Shown: positions 55,241-64,000, counted from the first letter of the stretch. The stretch: 64,000 nt of DNA from Verrucomicrobiia bacterium (GCA_030427505.1 JAUICH010000004.1:1-64000); one strand, 5' to 3'. Notes: a model not told the origin generated them from the sequence alone. Numbers and translations are program-made.

Positions 55241-56099
55241 CCGTCTGGTGGGTGGAGGTCTGGGCCTGATGGCCGTGATCTCCGCCAGCGTGGTCTTTTT
55301 CATTCTGATTTTCGTCTGCCGGGGCGCCCTGCCGGCCTTGCGCGAGGTGGGGCTGACCCGGCTGCTGACGGATGGACGTTGGTTGCCAGCCAGCAGCAGG
55401 GAGCCTCAGTACGGCGTGACCGCCATGCTGGCCGGCTCCCTGCTCGTCACGGCCGGCGCCATGCTACTGGCCACGCCCCTGGGCCTCCTGAGCGCTCTTT
55501 TCGAGCGCTTCTACGCGCCCCGGAACTTGGGCCGCTGGTACCGTCGCGTGCTGGAACTGCTGGCGGGCGTGCCGTCCGTGGTCTTCGGCCTGTGGGGCCT
55601 GATGGTGCTGGTGCCCGCCATCAACCGCTGGCATCCGCCCGGACAGAGCCTGCTGGCCGCCACCCTCATCCTGGGCCTGATGGTCCTGCCCACGCTGGCG
55701 CTGACGGCTTCCGCCGCGCTGGAAAGCGTTCCGGCGGCTTACTTTCAGGCCGCCTCCGCCCTGGGCATGGGCCGGGCGGCCACCATCCTGGGCGTGGCCC
55801 TGCCCGCCGCGCGGACGGGCATCGGCGGCGGCGCGTTGCTGGCGGCGGCCCGGGCCATTGGCGAGACCATGGCCGTGGTGATGGTCTGCGGAAACATCGC
55901 GCAGATCCCCGGCAGCGTGTTCGATCCCGTGCGGCCCGTCACCTCCACCATCGCGCTGGAAATGGGCTACGCCACGGCCGCGCACAGGTCGGTGCTTTTC
56001 GCCACGGCGCTATTGCTCATTCTCATGGTTGCCGGTCCCCTGGGCCTGGCGGCTTTTGTTAAGACTCAGCAGAAAAAGAGGACCGTCCGTCATGCCTGA
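55197..56099 (+). CDS. pstC: Phosphate ABC transporter permease PstC
   Basis: This 300-residue inner-membrane permease has about six membrane segments (LGLMAVISASVVFFILIFVC; TAMLAGSLLVTAGAMLLATP; ELLAGVPSVVFGLWGLMVL and others). The EAA-like loop that contacts PstB is visible as YFQAASALGMGRAATILGVALPAA, and ARAIGETMAVVMVCGN is diagnostic for PstC. The ATG at 55197 lies inside pstS; later starts (GTG 55248 or ATG 55269) would also leave the membrane core intact. Confidence 0.92.
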   Translation: MTWWRNISLSRQGTDRLVGGGLGLMAVISASVVFFILIFVCRGALPALREVGLTRLLTDGRWLPASSREPQYGVTAMLAGSLLVTAGAMLLATPLGLLSALFERFYAPRNLGRWYRRVLELLAGVPSVVFGLWGLMVLVPAINRWHPPGQSLLAATLILGLMVLPTLALTASAALESVPAAYFQAASALGMGRAATILGVALPAARTGIGGGALLAAARAIGETMAVVMVCGNIAQIPGSVFDPVRPVTSTIALEMGYATAAHRSVLFATALLLILMVAGPLGLAAFVKTQQKKRTVRHA

Positions 56100-56958
56100 T
56101 CCCTCCAGACACCGCCGGACGCGAACCGCCGACCGCCTACTGGGCGCCCTGTGCTGGGCGAGCGCGCTGGCGGTGGTGGCCGTCTTCCTCTGGCTGCTGT
56201 GGGACCTGCTCAGCCAGGGACTATCCCATCTATCCTGGTCTTTCCTGACCGGCACGGTGGAAGACGCGGGCCGCGGCGGCGGGATCGCGCCGGTCATCCT
56301 TTCCACGTTGCTTATCTTGCTGGTTTGCCTGGCCGTGGCGGTGCCTTTGGGCGTGGGCTGCGCGACGTGGCTGTCGGAATACCAGCGGCCGGACGGGGCC
56401 CTGGCGGGCGCCATCACCAAGGCCGTGGACCTCCTGGCCAGCGTGCCCTCCATTGTGTTTGGACTCTTTGGCATGGTGTTTTTCTGCCAGGTGCTGGACC
56501 TGGGGTTCTCCATCACGGCGGGCGGGCTGACCCTGGCCTGCATGATCTTGCCCATCATCATCCGCACGACTTTGACCGGGCTGCACAGCGCTCCGAACGA
56601 GCTGCGCCTGGGCGCGGCGGCCCTGGGGATGACGCGGCACAGCGCCCTGCGCCACCTCCTCATCCCGGCGGCGGTGCCGGGCATCGTGGTGGGCGTGACG
56701 CTAGGCATCAGCCGGGCCATGGCGGAGACCGCCGCCCTCATTTTCACCAGCGGGTATGCCACCCGCATGCCCTCCAGTCTGTCGGACTCCGGCCGCGCGA
56801 TGTCCGTCCACATCTATGACCTGGCGATGAATGTCCCCGGCGGCGCGGCCAATGCCGCCGCCAGCGCCGCCATCCTGCTGGCCGTGCTCACCGCTATTAA
56901 CTTCACTGCCTCCAAACTCAGCGACCGCTGGCACGCGAAAGCCGTTGTGACCCGATGA
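56092..56958 (+). CDS. pstA: Phosphate ABC transporter permease PstA
   Basis: Starting at the ATG at 56092 (eight-base overlap with pstC) the protein has 288 residues; the frame is open to 56029. Six membrane segments are apparent. PstA hallmarks are GGGIAPVILSTLLILLVCLA, SVPSIVFGLFGMVFF, the coupling loop LRLGAAALGMTRHSALRHLL and GISRAMAETAALIFTSG. It forms the channel with PstC. Confidence 0.92.
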   Translation: MPDPSRHRRTRTADRLLGALCWASALAVVAVFLWLLWDLLSQGLSHLSWSFLTGTVEDAGRGGGIAPVILSTLLILLVCLAVAVPLGVGCATWLSEYQRPDGALAGAITKAVDLLASVPSIVFGLFGMVFFCQVLDLGFSITAGGLTLACMILPIIIRTTLTGLHSAPNELRLGAAALGMTRHSALRHLLIPAAVPGIVVGVTLGISRAMAETAALIFTSGYATRMPSSLSDSGRAMSVHIYDLAMNVPGGAANAAASAAILLAVLTAINFTASKLSDRWHAKAVVTR

Positions 56959-57800
56959 ACGATCTTTCCCTTCCCTCCAGTCCCGGCATCCGTCAGGGTG
57001 ACGCTTCCTTGAACCCGAAAAGTCAGCCAGAGCCCGCATCCGTCATTTCCGTCCGGGGTCTCCAACTCCGCTATGGCGATCTGGTGGCGTTGCGAGACGT
57101 CAATCTAGAGATTCCCAGCTCTCAGGTTACCGCTGTTGTCGGGCCGTCCGGTTGCGGGAAAAGCAGTTTTCTGAGTTGCCTGAACCGCCTGACCGACCTC
57201 ATTCCGAGTTGCCGGGCAGAGGGCCGCATCCGTTTCGATGACGTGCCGGACCTCCTCCATCCTAAAGTCGATCTCCTGGAACTGCGCCGCCGCGTCGGCA
57301 TGGTGTTTCAAAAGCCGAACCCCTTCCCCCTCTCCATCCGGCGGAACTTCGAACTGCCCCTGCGCGAACACGGCGTCCCGAAAGACGAAATTCCCGGCCG
57401 CATGGAATCCACTCTGCGGGAAGTGGGGCTGTGGAAGGAAGTAGCGGACCGGCTGAACTCCGGCGCGCAACTGCTCTCCGGCGGCCAGCAGCAGCGCCTC
57501 TGCATCGCCCGCGCCCTAGCCCTGAAACCGGACGTCATCCTCTTCGACGAACCGTGCAGCGCGCTGGACCCCATGTCCTCCGGCATCGTGGAAGAACACA
57601 TCGCCGCGCTGAAGGATCGCGTGACGGTCGTGATCGTCACCCACAACCTCGCGCAGGCCCACCGCATCGCGGACCGGCTGGCGGTGTTCTGGGTGCGGGA
57701 CGGCGCGGGCACCCTCATTGAGGACGGCCCCGCGAGGCGGGTCTTCGAAAGCCCGCGCGATCCGGACGCGGCGCTGTATTTGCGGGGGGCGAAAGGGTAA
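56955..57800 (+). CDS. pstB: Phosphate ABC transporter ATPase PstB
   Basis: This 281-residue protein has all ABC ATPase motifs: Walker A GPSGCGKSSFLSCLNR, Q-loop VGMVFQKPNPFP, signature LSGGQQQRLCIARAL, Walker B VILFDEPCSALDP and the switch His in VVIVTHN. The SCLNRLTDLIP and FQKPNPFP wording is PstB-specific. It overlaps pstA by four bases (ATGA). A 30-residue N-terminal extension precedes the ATPase fold. No phoU or two-component pair follows, unlike many pst operons. Confidence 0.94.
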   Translation: MNDLSLPSSPGIRQGDASLNPKSQPEPASVISVRGLQLRYGDLVALRDVNLEIPSSQVTAVVGPSGCGKSSFLSCLNRLTDLIPSCRAEGRIRFDDVPDLLHPKVDLLELRRRVGMVFQKPNPFPLSIRRNFELPLREHGVPKDEIPGRMESTLREVGLWKEVADRLNSGAQLLSGGQQQRLCIARALALKPDVILFDEPCSALDPMSSGIVEEHIAALKDRVTVVIVTHNLAQAHRIADRLAVFWVRDGAGTLIEDGPARRVFESPRDPDAALYLRGAKG

Positions 57801-57806
57801 TCCCTG

Positions 57807-59699
57807 TCACAGCTTCAGCGATATGCCCACCTCGATCACCTGGCTGAGCGGGATCTCGTAGTACTTGGCGGCGTCCACCGCGAAGAGCGCGAGGAAGGAA
57901 TAGATGAGGCTACGCACTGGACCGAAGGGCGTCTGGGCGTCATGAGTCAAACGCTCACGGCCCAGGAAGAAGCTGGCGGTGGTGCGCTCGAAGTGGTAAC
58001 CCTTTTTCTCGGCCATGTTCAGCGCGTCTTTAACGCTAGGCTCCTCCATATAACCATAGTGCGCCACGATGCGGGTCACGCCGTCTCCCAGGTCGCTGAT
58101 ATCGACCCGGTTCCGGTGGGCCATGTAGGGCAGCTCGCTGCTGGTCTCAAAATGCAGGAGGGCGATTTCGGAATGCAGCACGCCATTGTGTTCCCAGTTG
58201 TGCAGCAGAGCGGGCGGAACGTTCTCCGCATTGGCGGTTAGAAACACCGCCTGTCCCTTGAAACGGTGTGACGGGTGACTCGTCAGTTTATCGCGGAACT
58301 CGTCCCAGGTGATGACGTGGGCCTCGATCTGCTGCCGGAGCACCTGGCGGCCCTGACGCCAGATAATCATCAGGCTGAAGACAATGGCGGCAATCACCAG
58401 CGGGAACCAGGCACCATGGAAAATCTTACTGATGTTGGCCGAGAAGAAGGTCAGATCCACCACCAGAAACAGCGCCGTGGGCAGGCCAGCCGCCCACCAA
58501 CGCCAGCCCCAAAGGTGCCGGGCCACCACGAAGAAGAGGATGGAGGTTATGGTCATGGTCCCCGTCACCGCCACGCCATAGGCCGCCGCCAGGCTGCTGG
58601 ATCCCTGAAACCCGATGACCAGGGAAAGGGTGCACAGCATGAGCACCCAGTTTACCGGTGGCACGTAGATCTGCCCGATCTGCTGGGCCGAAGTATGGAT
58701 GACACGCAACCTGGGCAAGTAACCGAGCTGGATGGCCTGCCGCGTCAGCGAGAAGGCGCCCGTGATGACGGCTTGGGACGCAATGATGGTCGCCAAGGTG
58801 GCCAGCAGCACCATGGGAATCTGGGCCCAGTCGGGCACCAGGGCGTAAAAGACGTGTTCCGTCTCATCCGGATGCGCCAGGAGAAAGGCTCCCTGGCCGA
58901 AGTAGTTCAGCAGGAGCGCGGGCAACACCAGGCACCCCCACACCACGCGGATGGGCCATTTTCCAAAGTGTCCCATGTCGGCGTAGAGCGCCTCCGCGCC
59001 GGTCACCACCAAGAAGACCGAGCCCAGGACCAGGAACCCCTCCAGGCCATTGTGAAACAGGAAACTCAAACCATGCCACGGCAGGAGCGCCGCCAGGATT
59101 TGAGGGTGCTGCACCACCTGAGTGCCGCCAAGAATCGCCAGTACGGTAAACCAGACCAGGATGATCGGGCCAAACAGAATTCCCACCCGCTCCGTGCCAT
59201 GGTGCTGGATGACGAACAGCCCCACCAGGATGACCAGGGTAATGGGAATGACCAGATGAGTCAGCCCAGGAGCCGCGCTCTTCAGTCCTTCCACGGCGCT
59301 GAGGACGGAGATCGCCGGCGTGATCATCCCATCGCCATACAGCATGGACGCGGCAAAGAGGCTGATGGTGATCAGCACCACTTTGGTCTTTCGGGAGCTT
59401 AAGTCCGCCTTCCGGATCAGGGAGGTCAGCGCGATGACCCCGCCCTCCCCATGATTGTCGGCCCGGAAGATGAACGTGAGGTACTTCACCGTCACGATCA
59501 ACATCAGCGCCCAGAACATGAGGGAGAGGACGCCCAGGAGGTTTTCCGGATCGGGCGATACGGCGTAGTCGCCATGGAAACACTCCCGGATGGCATACAG
59601 CGGGCTGGTGCCGATGTCGCCAAAGACGACTCCCAAAGCTGCCAGGGCGAGCTTGGGAAACGGTTGCGAGGGAGCGGGTGGACCTTGAGTATCGGACAC
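57807..59699 (-). CDS. kup: KUP-family potassium uptake transporter
   Basis: This 630-residue potassium-proton symporter carries the family signature GVVFGDIGTSPLYAIRECF near the start and has about twelve membrane segments in the first 450 residues, with a soluble C-terminal part. Other Kup wording: ALTSLIRKADLSSRKT, YGDGMITPAISVLSAVEGL, LEGFLVLGSVFLVVTGAEALYADMGHFG. The start used is a GTG. It is convergent with pstB, six bases apart. Confidence 0.93.
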   Translation of the reverse strand: MSDTQGPPAPSQPFPKLALAALGVVFGDIGTSPLYAIRECFHGDYAVSPDPENLLGVLSLMFWALMLIVTVKYLTFIFRADNHGEGGVIALTSLIRKADLSSRKTKVVLITISLFAASMLYGDGMITPAISVLSAVEGLKSAAPGLTHLVIPITLVILVGLFVIQHHGTERVGILFGPIILVWFTVLAILGGTQVVQHPQILAALLPWHGLSFLFHNGLEGFLVLGSVFLVVTGAEALYADMGHFGKWPIRVVWGCLVLPALLLNYFGQGAFLLAHPDETEHVFYALVPDWAQIPMVLLATLATIIASQAVITGAFSLTRQAIQLGYLPRLRVIHTSAQQIGQIYVPPVNWVLMLCTLSLVIGFQGSSSLAAAYGVAVTGTMTITSILFFVVARHLWGWRWWAAGLPTALFLVVDLTFFSANISKIFHGAWFPLVIAAIVFSLMIIWRQGRQVLRQQIEAHVITWDEFRDKLTSHPSHRFKGQAVFLTANAENVPPALLHNWEHNGVLHSEIALLHFETSSELPYMAHRNRVDISDLGDGVTRIVAHYGYMEEPSVKDALNMAEKKGYHFERTTASFFLGRERLTHDAQTPFGPVRSLIYSFLALFAVDAAKYYEIPLSQVIEVGISLKL

Positions 59700-59832
59700 A
59701 ATAAGGCTACGCGACCACCCGGCAGTTTGGGTGACAACGCTCCCTCATCAGACCAAGAGAACGCCCAGGGGTCAAAGGCGGAATGACGCCAGTTTTCTGC
59801 CGCATGTGCCCAATGCAACCGAGGGGCCTTGT

Positions 59833-61107
59833 TTACCCTCTCTCTTCCTCTGGCAGAAAATTCTCCAAACTCTCCGCGTAACAAGCCTCCAAAGCCGCGA
59901 TCTGCTCTTCGAACCCGAACTTCGCTTTTACGGAAGCGGCGGCGTTTTCGGAGAACAGTCCCAGCGTTTCGGGATCGCCCAGCAACTTTAGAATGGCATC
60001 GGCCAGGGCGGCGCTGTCTTTTTCGGGAACGAGGTAGCCGTCTTTCTGGTCATCCACTGCTTCGGGAATGCCGCCGTGTTGCGTGGCGACTACCGGCAGG
60101 CCGGCAGCCATGGCTTCTACCATGGCGTTGGGAACGCCTTCCTGGTCCTGGCTCTTGGTGAGTTCGCTGGGGTGAAGAAAGGCGTGCGCCCGGTCGAACT
60201 GCTCCAGGAGTTGGGCCTGATTCACCCACCCCAGCATTTCCACGTTCTGTTCGAGCCCGGCATCCGCGACAGCTTTCTGGAGACGCTCTTCCTCCGGCCC
60301 GGTGCCGCAGAGAACGAACTTCAGTTCCGGCCAGCGTTCCACGACTTTGGGAAGGGCTTTGATCGTAGTGAAGAGGCCCTTCTTTTGAATGAGGCGGCAG
60401 GCCTGGAGGAGACGCCACTTGCCGTCCGCCGGAGCTTCGCGGCGCTTGTAGGGAATGGATTCCAGCGGCACGGGCGTGCGGTTGAGGCGCAGCTTTTCCT
60501 CCGGACAACCGAGTTCGCGGAGCCGGGCCAACAGGCTTTCGCTGCGGGCCAAGACGAGTTGTGCTTCATCGAAAACGCGTCCCAGTTCCTCCAGGTAACC
60601 GGGATCTTTAACGAACTTCACCACGTCCACCCCATGGAAGGAGACCAGCCAGGGAATGCCAGCAGCTTCCAGCATGCGGCGGTATTTCACGGCCTTGTGC
60701 CCATAGTACACATGCACCAGGGCAGGCCCCCACTTCTCTAACAGGTCCACCAAATCGTAGGGATGATAGTACTCCCCGTCCCGGCCCACATGGCCGATGG
60801 GCATGGGCGGCGGCCAGGTTTTCAGGACATGCTTGTACCAGAAGCGGAGGAGGAAGTTCCCCTTGTAACGCGGGCGGGTGCGCTTTTCCATTTCGACAAC
60901 TGGCTCGAAGGGAAACTGATCCAGGTTCGCCACCTGTTCCGCGAAGACCACGGTGCGGAAACGTTTCAGGTTGGCGATCTGCCGGTAGAGGCTTTGCATT
61001 TCCGGCTTCAGGTAGGTGCCGCACAGGCTAACCACCAGGGGCCGGGCATCCTCTTCCGTTCCCGGAATTGGGGAAGCATTTGCCAGTGTCTCAGTTGCTT
61101 CGGTCAT
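59833..61107 (-). CDS. Glycosyltransferase family 4, copy B
   Basis: The product has 424 residues from the ATG at 61107, chosen because it overlaps the upstream stop as ATGA; a start eight codons earlier is possible. GT-B fold landmarks are PWLVSFHGVDV, ACRLIQKKGLFTTIKAL, VLCGTGPEEERLQKAV, then the nucleotide-sugar site SQDQEGVPNAMVEAMAAGLP and ATQHGGIPEAV. It is clearly paralogous to the adjacent gene (KPEM..YRQ, SFHG, LARSESL, RELGCPEEK, LNRT). It adds a sugar from a nucleotide donor, probably to a surface glycan or lipid-linked acceptor. Confidence 0.9.
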   Translation of the reverse strand: MTEATETLANASPIPGTEEDARPLVVSLCGTYLKPEMQSLYRQIANLKRFRTVVFAEQVANLDQFPFEPVVEMEKRTRPRYKGNFLLRFWYKHVLKTWPPPMPIGHVGRDGEYYHPYDLVDLLEKWGPALVHVYYGHKAVKYRRMLEAAGIPWLVSFHGVDVVKFVKDPGYLEELGRVFDEAQLVLARSESLLARLRELGCPEEKLRLNRTPVPLESIPYKRREAPADGKWRLLQACRLIQKKGLFTTIKALPKVVERWPELKFVLCGTGPEEERLQKAVADAGLEQNVEMLGWVNQAQLLEQFDRAHAFLHPSELTKSQDQEGVPNAMVEAMAAGLPVVATQHGGIPEAVDDQKDGYLVPEKDSAALADAILKLLGDPETLGLFSENAAASVKAKFGFEEQIAALEACYAESLENFLPEEERG

Positions 61108-62279
61108 GCTTGCTTCGCTTGCGCTTTCCAAAGTTCCAGCGCTTCCTGGTAGATGGCTTCCAGCTTCCGCACCTGGGCGCCGTGCTCGAAATTCTCCCGC
61201 ACATCCGCCGCGGCGGCCGCTCCCATTTGTTTCCAGAGACTGGTGTCAGCGGTCAGCTCATTCAGCCGCGCCAGCAGAGCGTCCCCGTCGTTCTCCGGCA
61301 CCAGATAGCCCGTCAGACCATCTTTCACCGCCTCCGGAATGCCCCCGTGCAGGGTGGCCAGAACCAGCAGGCCGGTGGCCATGGCCTCCAGCATGGAGTT
61401 TGGCACGCCTTCCTGGTTTTGATCCGCCGTCAGACGGCTGGGGTGGATAAAAACGTGTGACTGGTGGTAGAGATCCCGCAGGGCGTCCGGACTGAGAAAC
61501 CCGGCGAACTCCACCCGGTCCGCCACACCCAGGGCGGCGGCCTGGGATTTCAGATCCTCCAGCAGAGGCCCCTCGCCCGCGATAGTCAGGTGGGCACCCG
61601 GATGGGCCTGGGCAAATTTCGCGAAAACGTCCAGCGTCAGGTCGAGCCCCTTCTTTTCGATCAGACGGCAGGCCTGAACCAGCCGCCAGGCACCGTCCGC
61701 CGGCGCCTCCCGCTCCACGAGGGGGAACTGATCCATGGGAATGCCCGTGCGGTTCAGGCGGATCTTTTCCTCCGGACAGCCCAGTTCCATCAGGCGGTCT
61801 TTCAGGCTTTCCGAACGCGCCATGACCAGGGGGATGGCCTGAAGGAGCGCCTTCAGGTTTTCCAAGTAGCCGGGCCGGTCTTCGCGCGGCTGCACGTCCA
61901 TGCCGTGAAACGACACCACCGCCGGGCAGGGCCAGCGCTGGAGAAAAGGCAAAAGATGCACCCCAGTGTGGCCAAAGTAGACGTGCATCAGGTCCGCCTG
62001 GCGGCGTTCCAGGATGCGGTTCAGCACCCCATACTCGCCCCGGTAAACGATGGGCGGCTCCTTGCGGATGTACTTGAGCCAGAAGCGCCGGACGAAGTTG
62101 CTCCGCACCTTGGGGTGCACCTCCACGTCGGGGAATGGAAACTCCTCTTCGCAGCGGCGCTCTTTACACACGATAAACGTGTCAAACCGCGTCAAAGCGG
62201 TGACCTGCCGGTAGATGTGCCGCATCTCCGGTTTCAGGAACGTGGTGCAGTAGCTGGCGACAACGGGTTTGATGGACAC
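61104..62279 (-). CDS. Glycosyltransferase family 4, copy A
   Basis: This 391-residue GT4 enzyme uses a GTG start (MSIKPVVASYCTTFLKPEMR). Core motifs are VVSFHGMDVQP, MELGCPEEKIRLNRTGI, LVQACRLIEKKGLDLTLDVF, LTIAGEGPLLEDL, NQEGVPNSMLEAMATGLLV and ATLHGGIPEAV. The DQNQEGVPNSMLEAMATG stretch contains the acidic EX7E-type donor site. It is encoded just upstream of its paralogue with a four-base overlap, so the pair probably makes two successive linkages in one pathway. Confidence 0.9.
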   Translation of the reverse strand: MSIKPVVASYCTTFLKPEMRHIYRQVTALTRFDTFIVCKERRCEEEFPFPDVEVHPKVRSNFVRRFWLKYIRKEPPIVYRGEYGVLNRILERRQADLMHVYFGHTGVHLLPFLQRWPCPAVVSFHGMDVQPREDRPGYLENLKALLQAIPLVMARSESLKDRLMELGCPEEKIRLNRTGIPMDQFPLVEREAPADGAWRLVQACRLIEKKGLDLTLDVFAKFAQAHPGAHLTIAGEGPLLEDLKSQAAALGVADRVEFAGFLSPDALRDLYHQSHVFIHPSRLTADQNQEGVPNSMLEAMATGLLVLATLHGGIPEAVKDGLTGYLVPENDGDALLARLNELTADTSLWKQMGAAAAADVRENFEHGAQVRKLEAIYQEALELWKAQAKQA

Positions 62280-62397
62280 GGACCGGCGCGGCTGTGGGTG
62301 GTGAGTCGATTCGGGCGGGAAGCGTCGAGTATTGTGGCGGGCCAGTGGCTCGTCAACCGAAGTCTCCTACCGCGCCACCAATGGACCAAATGCCCGG

Positions 62398-63621
62398 CTA
62401 GTCCGGCCGGTGTCCCACCGTCTCCTTCAGGTAGGCTCGAAGTTCGCCGAGGCCCTCCCCCGTTTCCGCGGAGATGGGGAAAATCTTCACGCGCTTGAAA
62501 CGCTGCTTCACGATCTTGAGGTTCTCTTGGGCTTCGGGAAGGTCGATCTTGTTGCCCACGATGACCCAGTCCCGCTTGGCCAAGTCTTCGTCGTAGAGCT
62601 TAACCTCCTTGCGCAGCGTCTGGAGATCGGACACCGGTTCGCGGAAATCGACGCCCGCCAGGTCCACCACGAAGAGCAGCACCTTGCAGCGCATGATGTG
62701 GCGGAGAAACTCGTGCCCCAGCCCCACGTTCTCGTGCGCGCCCTCGATCAGGCCGGGAATGTCCGCCACCGTGGCGCGGCTGTATCCGGAGAATTCCAGC
62801 ACACCCACCATGGGTTTCAGCGTGGTGAAAGGATAGGCCGCGACCTTCGGCTTGGCGGCGGAGAGCTGACCGAGCAAGGTCGATTTTCCGGCATTCGGAA
62901 AGCCCACCAACCCCGCGTCCGCGATATGGCGCAGTTCCAGGTAGAACCAGCCGTCCTCACCCTTCTCGCCCGGCGTGGTTTCCAGGGGTGTCTGATTGGT
63001 GGAGCTCTTGAAGTGAACGTTCCCCTTCCCCCCGGCTCCGCCCTGGCAAAGCACGAAGCGCTGGCCGATTTTCGTCAGATCGGCCACCAGTTCCCGGCCT
63101 TCGTCATGGCTGTTTTCCGCCGCCGATTCTTCCCCGCTGTCTTCTAATTCTTCTTCAAGCGCTTGATCTTCCGCTTCTGGATCGTCCACCAGGACCACTT
63201 CTTCCAGGTCCTCGTCATCTCCCCTCTCGAAGAAAGCCTCCACATCCGAACCCGCCGGCGTTTGATAGTCCGCCTGGTCCAAGTCCCAGGCCAGATCATC
63301 GTCGCCCACCACGGGTTTTGGAGGACGCACCCGGTAGATCAGGGTGCCGGCGGGAACTTTCAGCACCAATGGCTTGCCGGATTTTCCCGTTTTCAGGCGC
63401 CCTTTGCCGTGTTCGCCATCCTTGGCACGCTGGTTGGGTTGGTAGAAAAACGCCCGCAGGTTGTCGGTGTGCGGATCGACCTCCAGAACTATATCGCCGC
63501 CTTTCCCACCGTCACCGCCGTCGGGACCGCCTTTCGGGACATACTTTTCGCGGCGGAGGCTGGCGCAACCGTTCCCGCCGTCTCCGGCTTTGGCAAAGAT
63601 TCTGATGTGATCGACAAACAT
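62398..63621 (-). CDS. obg: Obg-family GTPase with a long acidic insertion
   Basis: This 407-residue essential ribosome-assembly and stress GTPase has an Obg domain at 1-98 and 177-225 (MFVDHIRIFAKAGDGGNGC, GGDGGKGGD, RAKDGEHGKGR, QGGAGGKGNVHFKSS). The G domain starts with G1 GFPNAGKS at 240-247, G3 DIPG(L), G4 NKID and G5 SAE. Between about 99 and 176 there is an extra segment of some 75 residues rich in Asp and Glu; normal Obg proteins continue directly here, and the G1 motif sits about 75 residues later than in Bacillus Obg. It ends soon after the G domain, so the optional C-terminal OCT domain is missing. Confidence 0.92.
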   Translation of the reverse strand: MFVDHIRIFAKAGDGGNGCASLRREKYVPKGGPDGGDGGKGGDIVLEVDPHTDNLRAFFYQPNQRAKDGEHGKGRLKTGKSGKPLVLKVPAGTLIYRVRPPKPVVGDDDLAWDLDQADYQTPAGSDVEAFFERGDDEDLEEVVLVDDPEAEDQALEEELEDSGEESAAENSHDEGRELVADLTKIGQRFVLCQGGAGGKGNVHFKSSTNQTPLETTPGEKGEDGWFYLELRHIADAGLVGFPNAGKSTLLGQLSAAKPKVAAYPFTTLKPMVGVLEFSGYSRATVADIPGLIEGAHENVGLGHEFLRHIMRCKVLLFVVDLAGVDFREPVSDLQTLRKEVKLYDEDLAKRDWVIVGNKIDLPEAQENLKIVKQRFKRVKIFPISAETGEGLGELRAYLKETVGHRPD

Positions 63622-63762
63622 GGGGTGGCGGAAAAAATACGGGGCGCCGGGTTCCCGTGGGAATCCCCCAGGATACGGCGGCGCTCCCTATCCTACTCGC
63701 CCCGGCGGATTCCGCCAGAGGGAAGGCTAAAGGGCTAAGCGACAAACGGGCGCCGTGCCGCG

Positions 63763-64000
63763 CTATGCCCGGGAGGCCGTCACTTTCCGGTAGAGATCCA
63801 GCGTCTGGTTCGCGATCTCCGACCAACTGAAGTGCTTCAACACCCGCTCGCGGCCGGCTTTGCCCATGCGTTCGCGCATTTCCCGGTCGCGCATCAGCTC
63901 ATTGACTCGCGTGGCCAAATCCCCAGCGAAAGCATCGGGATGCAGCGCCTCAAAAGGACTCTCAGTCTGCTGTTCCAGCGGCACCAGGAAACCGGTTTCG
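63763..64000 (-). CDS. C-terminal fragment of a GT4 glycosyltransferase (cut by window edge)
   Basis: About 78 residues are visible, entering from the right edge. They start ETGFLVPLEQQ, the classic post-active-site stretch of GT4 enzymes (TGFLVP), followed by LATRVNELMRDREMRERMGK and the terminal helix FSWSEIANQTLDLY. The shorter frame beginning at 63984 is only an internal GTG; there is no start inside the window. Confidence 0.82.
   Translation of the reverse strand, partial: ETGFLVPLEQQTESPFEALHPDAFAGDLATRVNELMRDREMRERMGKAGRERVLKHFSWSEIANQTLDLYRKVTASRA

Overview
The window looks like chromosome from a free-living, probably marine or aquatic member of the PVC superphylum, most likely Verrucomicrobiota. 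The gene families point there together: a PSD1/planctomycete-cytochrome C protein followed by a DUF1501 protein, a PVC-type heme-binding CxxCH dehydrogenase, an ECF sigma factor paired with a FecR-like anti-sigma regulator, three sulfatases, and a huge secreted repeat protein. Base composition is GC-rich and genes are tightly packed. No insertion sequence, prophage, CRISPR array, rRNA or tRNA was recognised.

Layout. (1) 1-18106, minus strand: two related surface or secreted proteins of the filamentous-haemagglutinin type. The left one is cut by the window edge. The right one is about 5,734 residues and carries roughly 90 copies of a Gly-rich 'IGHGG/LGHGG' unit, arranged in a higher-order repeat of about 3.1-3.3 kb. 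This is the most unusual item in the window. (2) 18408-21051, minus: a RimB-like protease, RimK and an AstE/aspartoacylase-like M14 hydrolase, a probable protein-glutamylation writer and eraser set. (3) 21223-31855, plus: ECF sigma, FecR/LamG protein, PSD1 cytochrome, DUF1501 protein, a sulfatase-esterase fusion and an iduronate-sulfatase-like enzyme. This reads as a regulated module for sulfated polysaccharide use. (4) 31842-39311, minus: membrane protein, NAD synthetase, sugar nucleotidyltransferase, aminotransferase, Lrp/AsnC regulator, phosphofructokinase and D-Ala-D-Ala carboxypeptidase, mostly housekeeping. (5) 39500-44562: a small HTH protein with a histone-like basic tail and coiled coil, a membrane protein, a NagB fused to a degenerate PIG-L/LmbE domain, and a third sulfatase. 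(6) 44628-48871: a site-2-protease-like protein and an SDR/UxaA/FAH trio that fits a hydrolytic, non-phosphorylating sugar-acid pathway. (7) 48901-53865: a DUF2254 membrane protein, a small unknown protein and the large CxxCH protein. (8) 53997-57800, plus: an ArsR-family regulator with a near-ideal operator palindrome, followed by pstSCAB. (9) 57807-64000, minus: Kup potassium transporter, two tandem paralogous GT4 glycosyltransferases, an Obg GTPase with a long acidic insertion, and the C-terminus of another GT4 enzyme.

How it fits together. Sulfatases, a predicted esterase, PVC cytochromes, amino-sugar catabolism and a sugar-acid route suggest a polysaccharide degrader of algal or mucus glycans, with very large adhesive or fibrillar surface proteins. 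Functions are assigned from motifs read by eye; no database search was possible.
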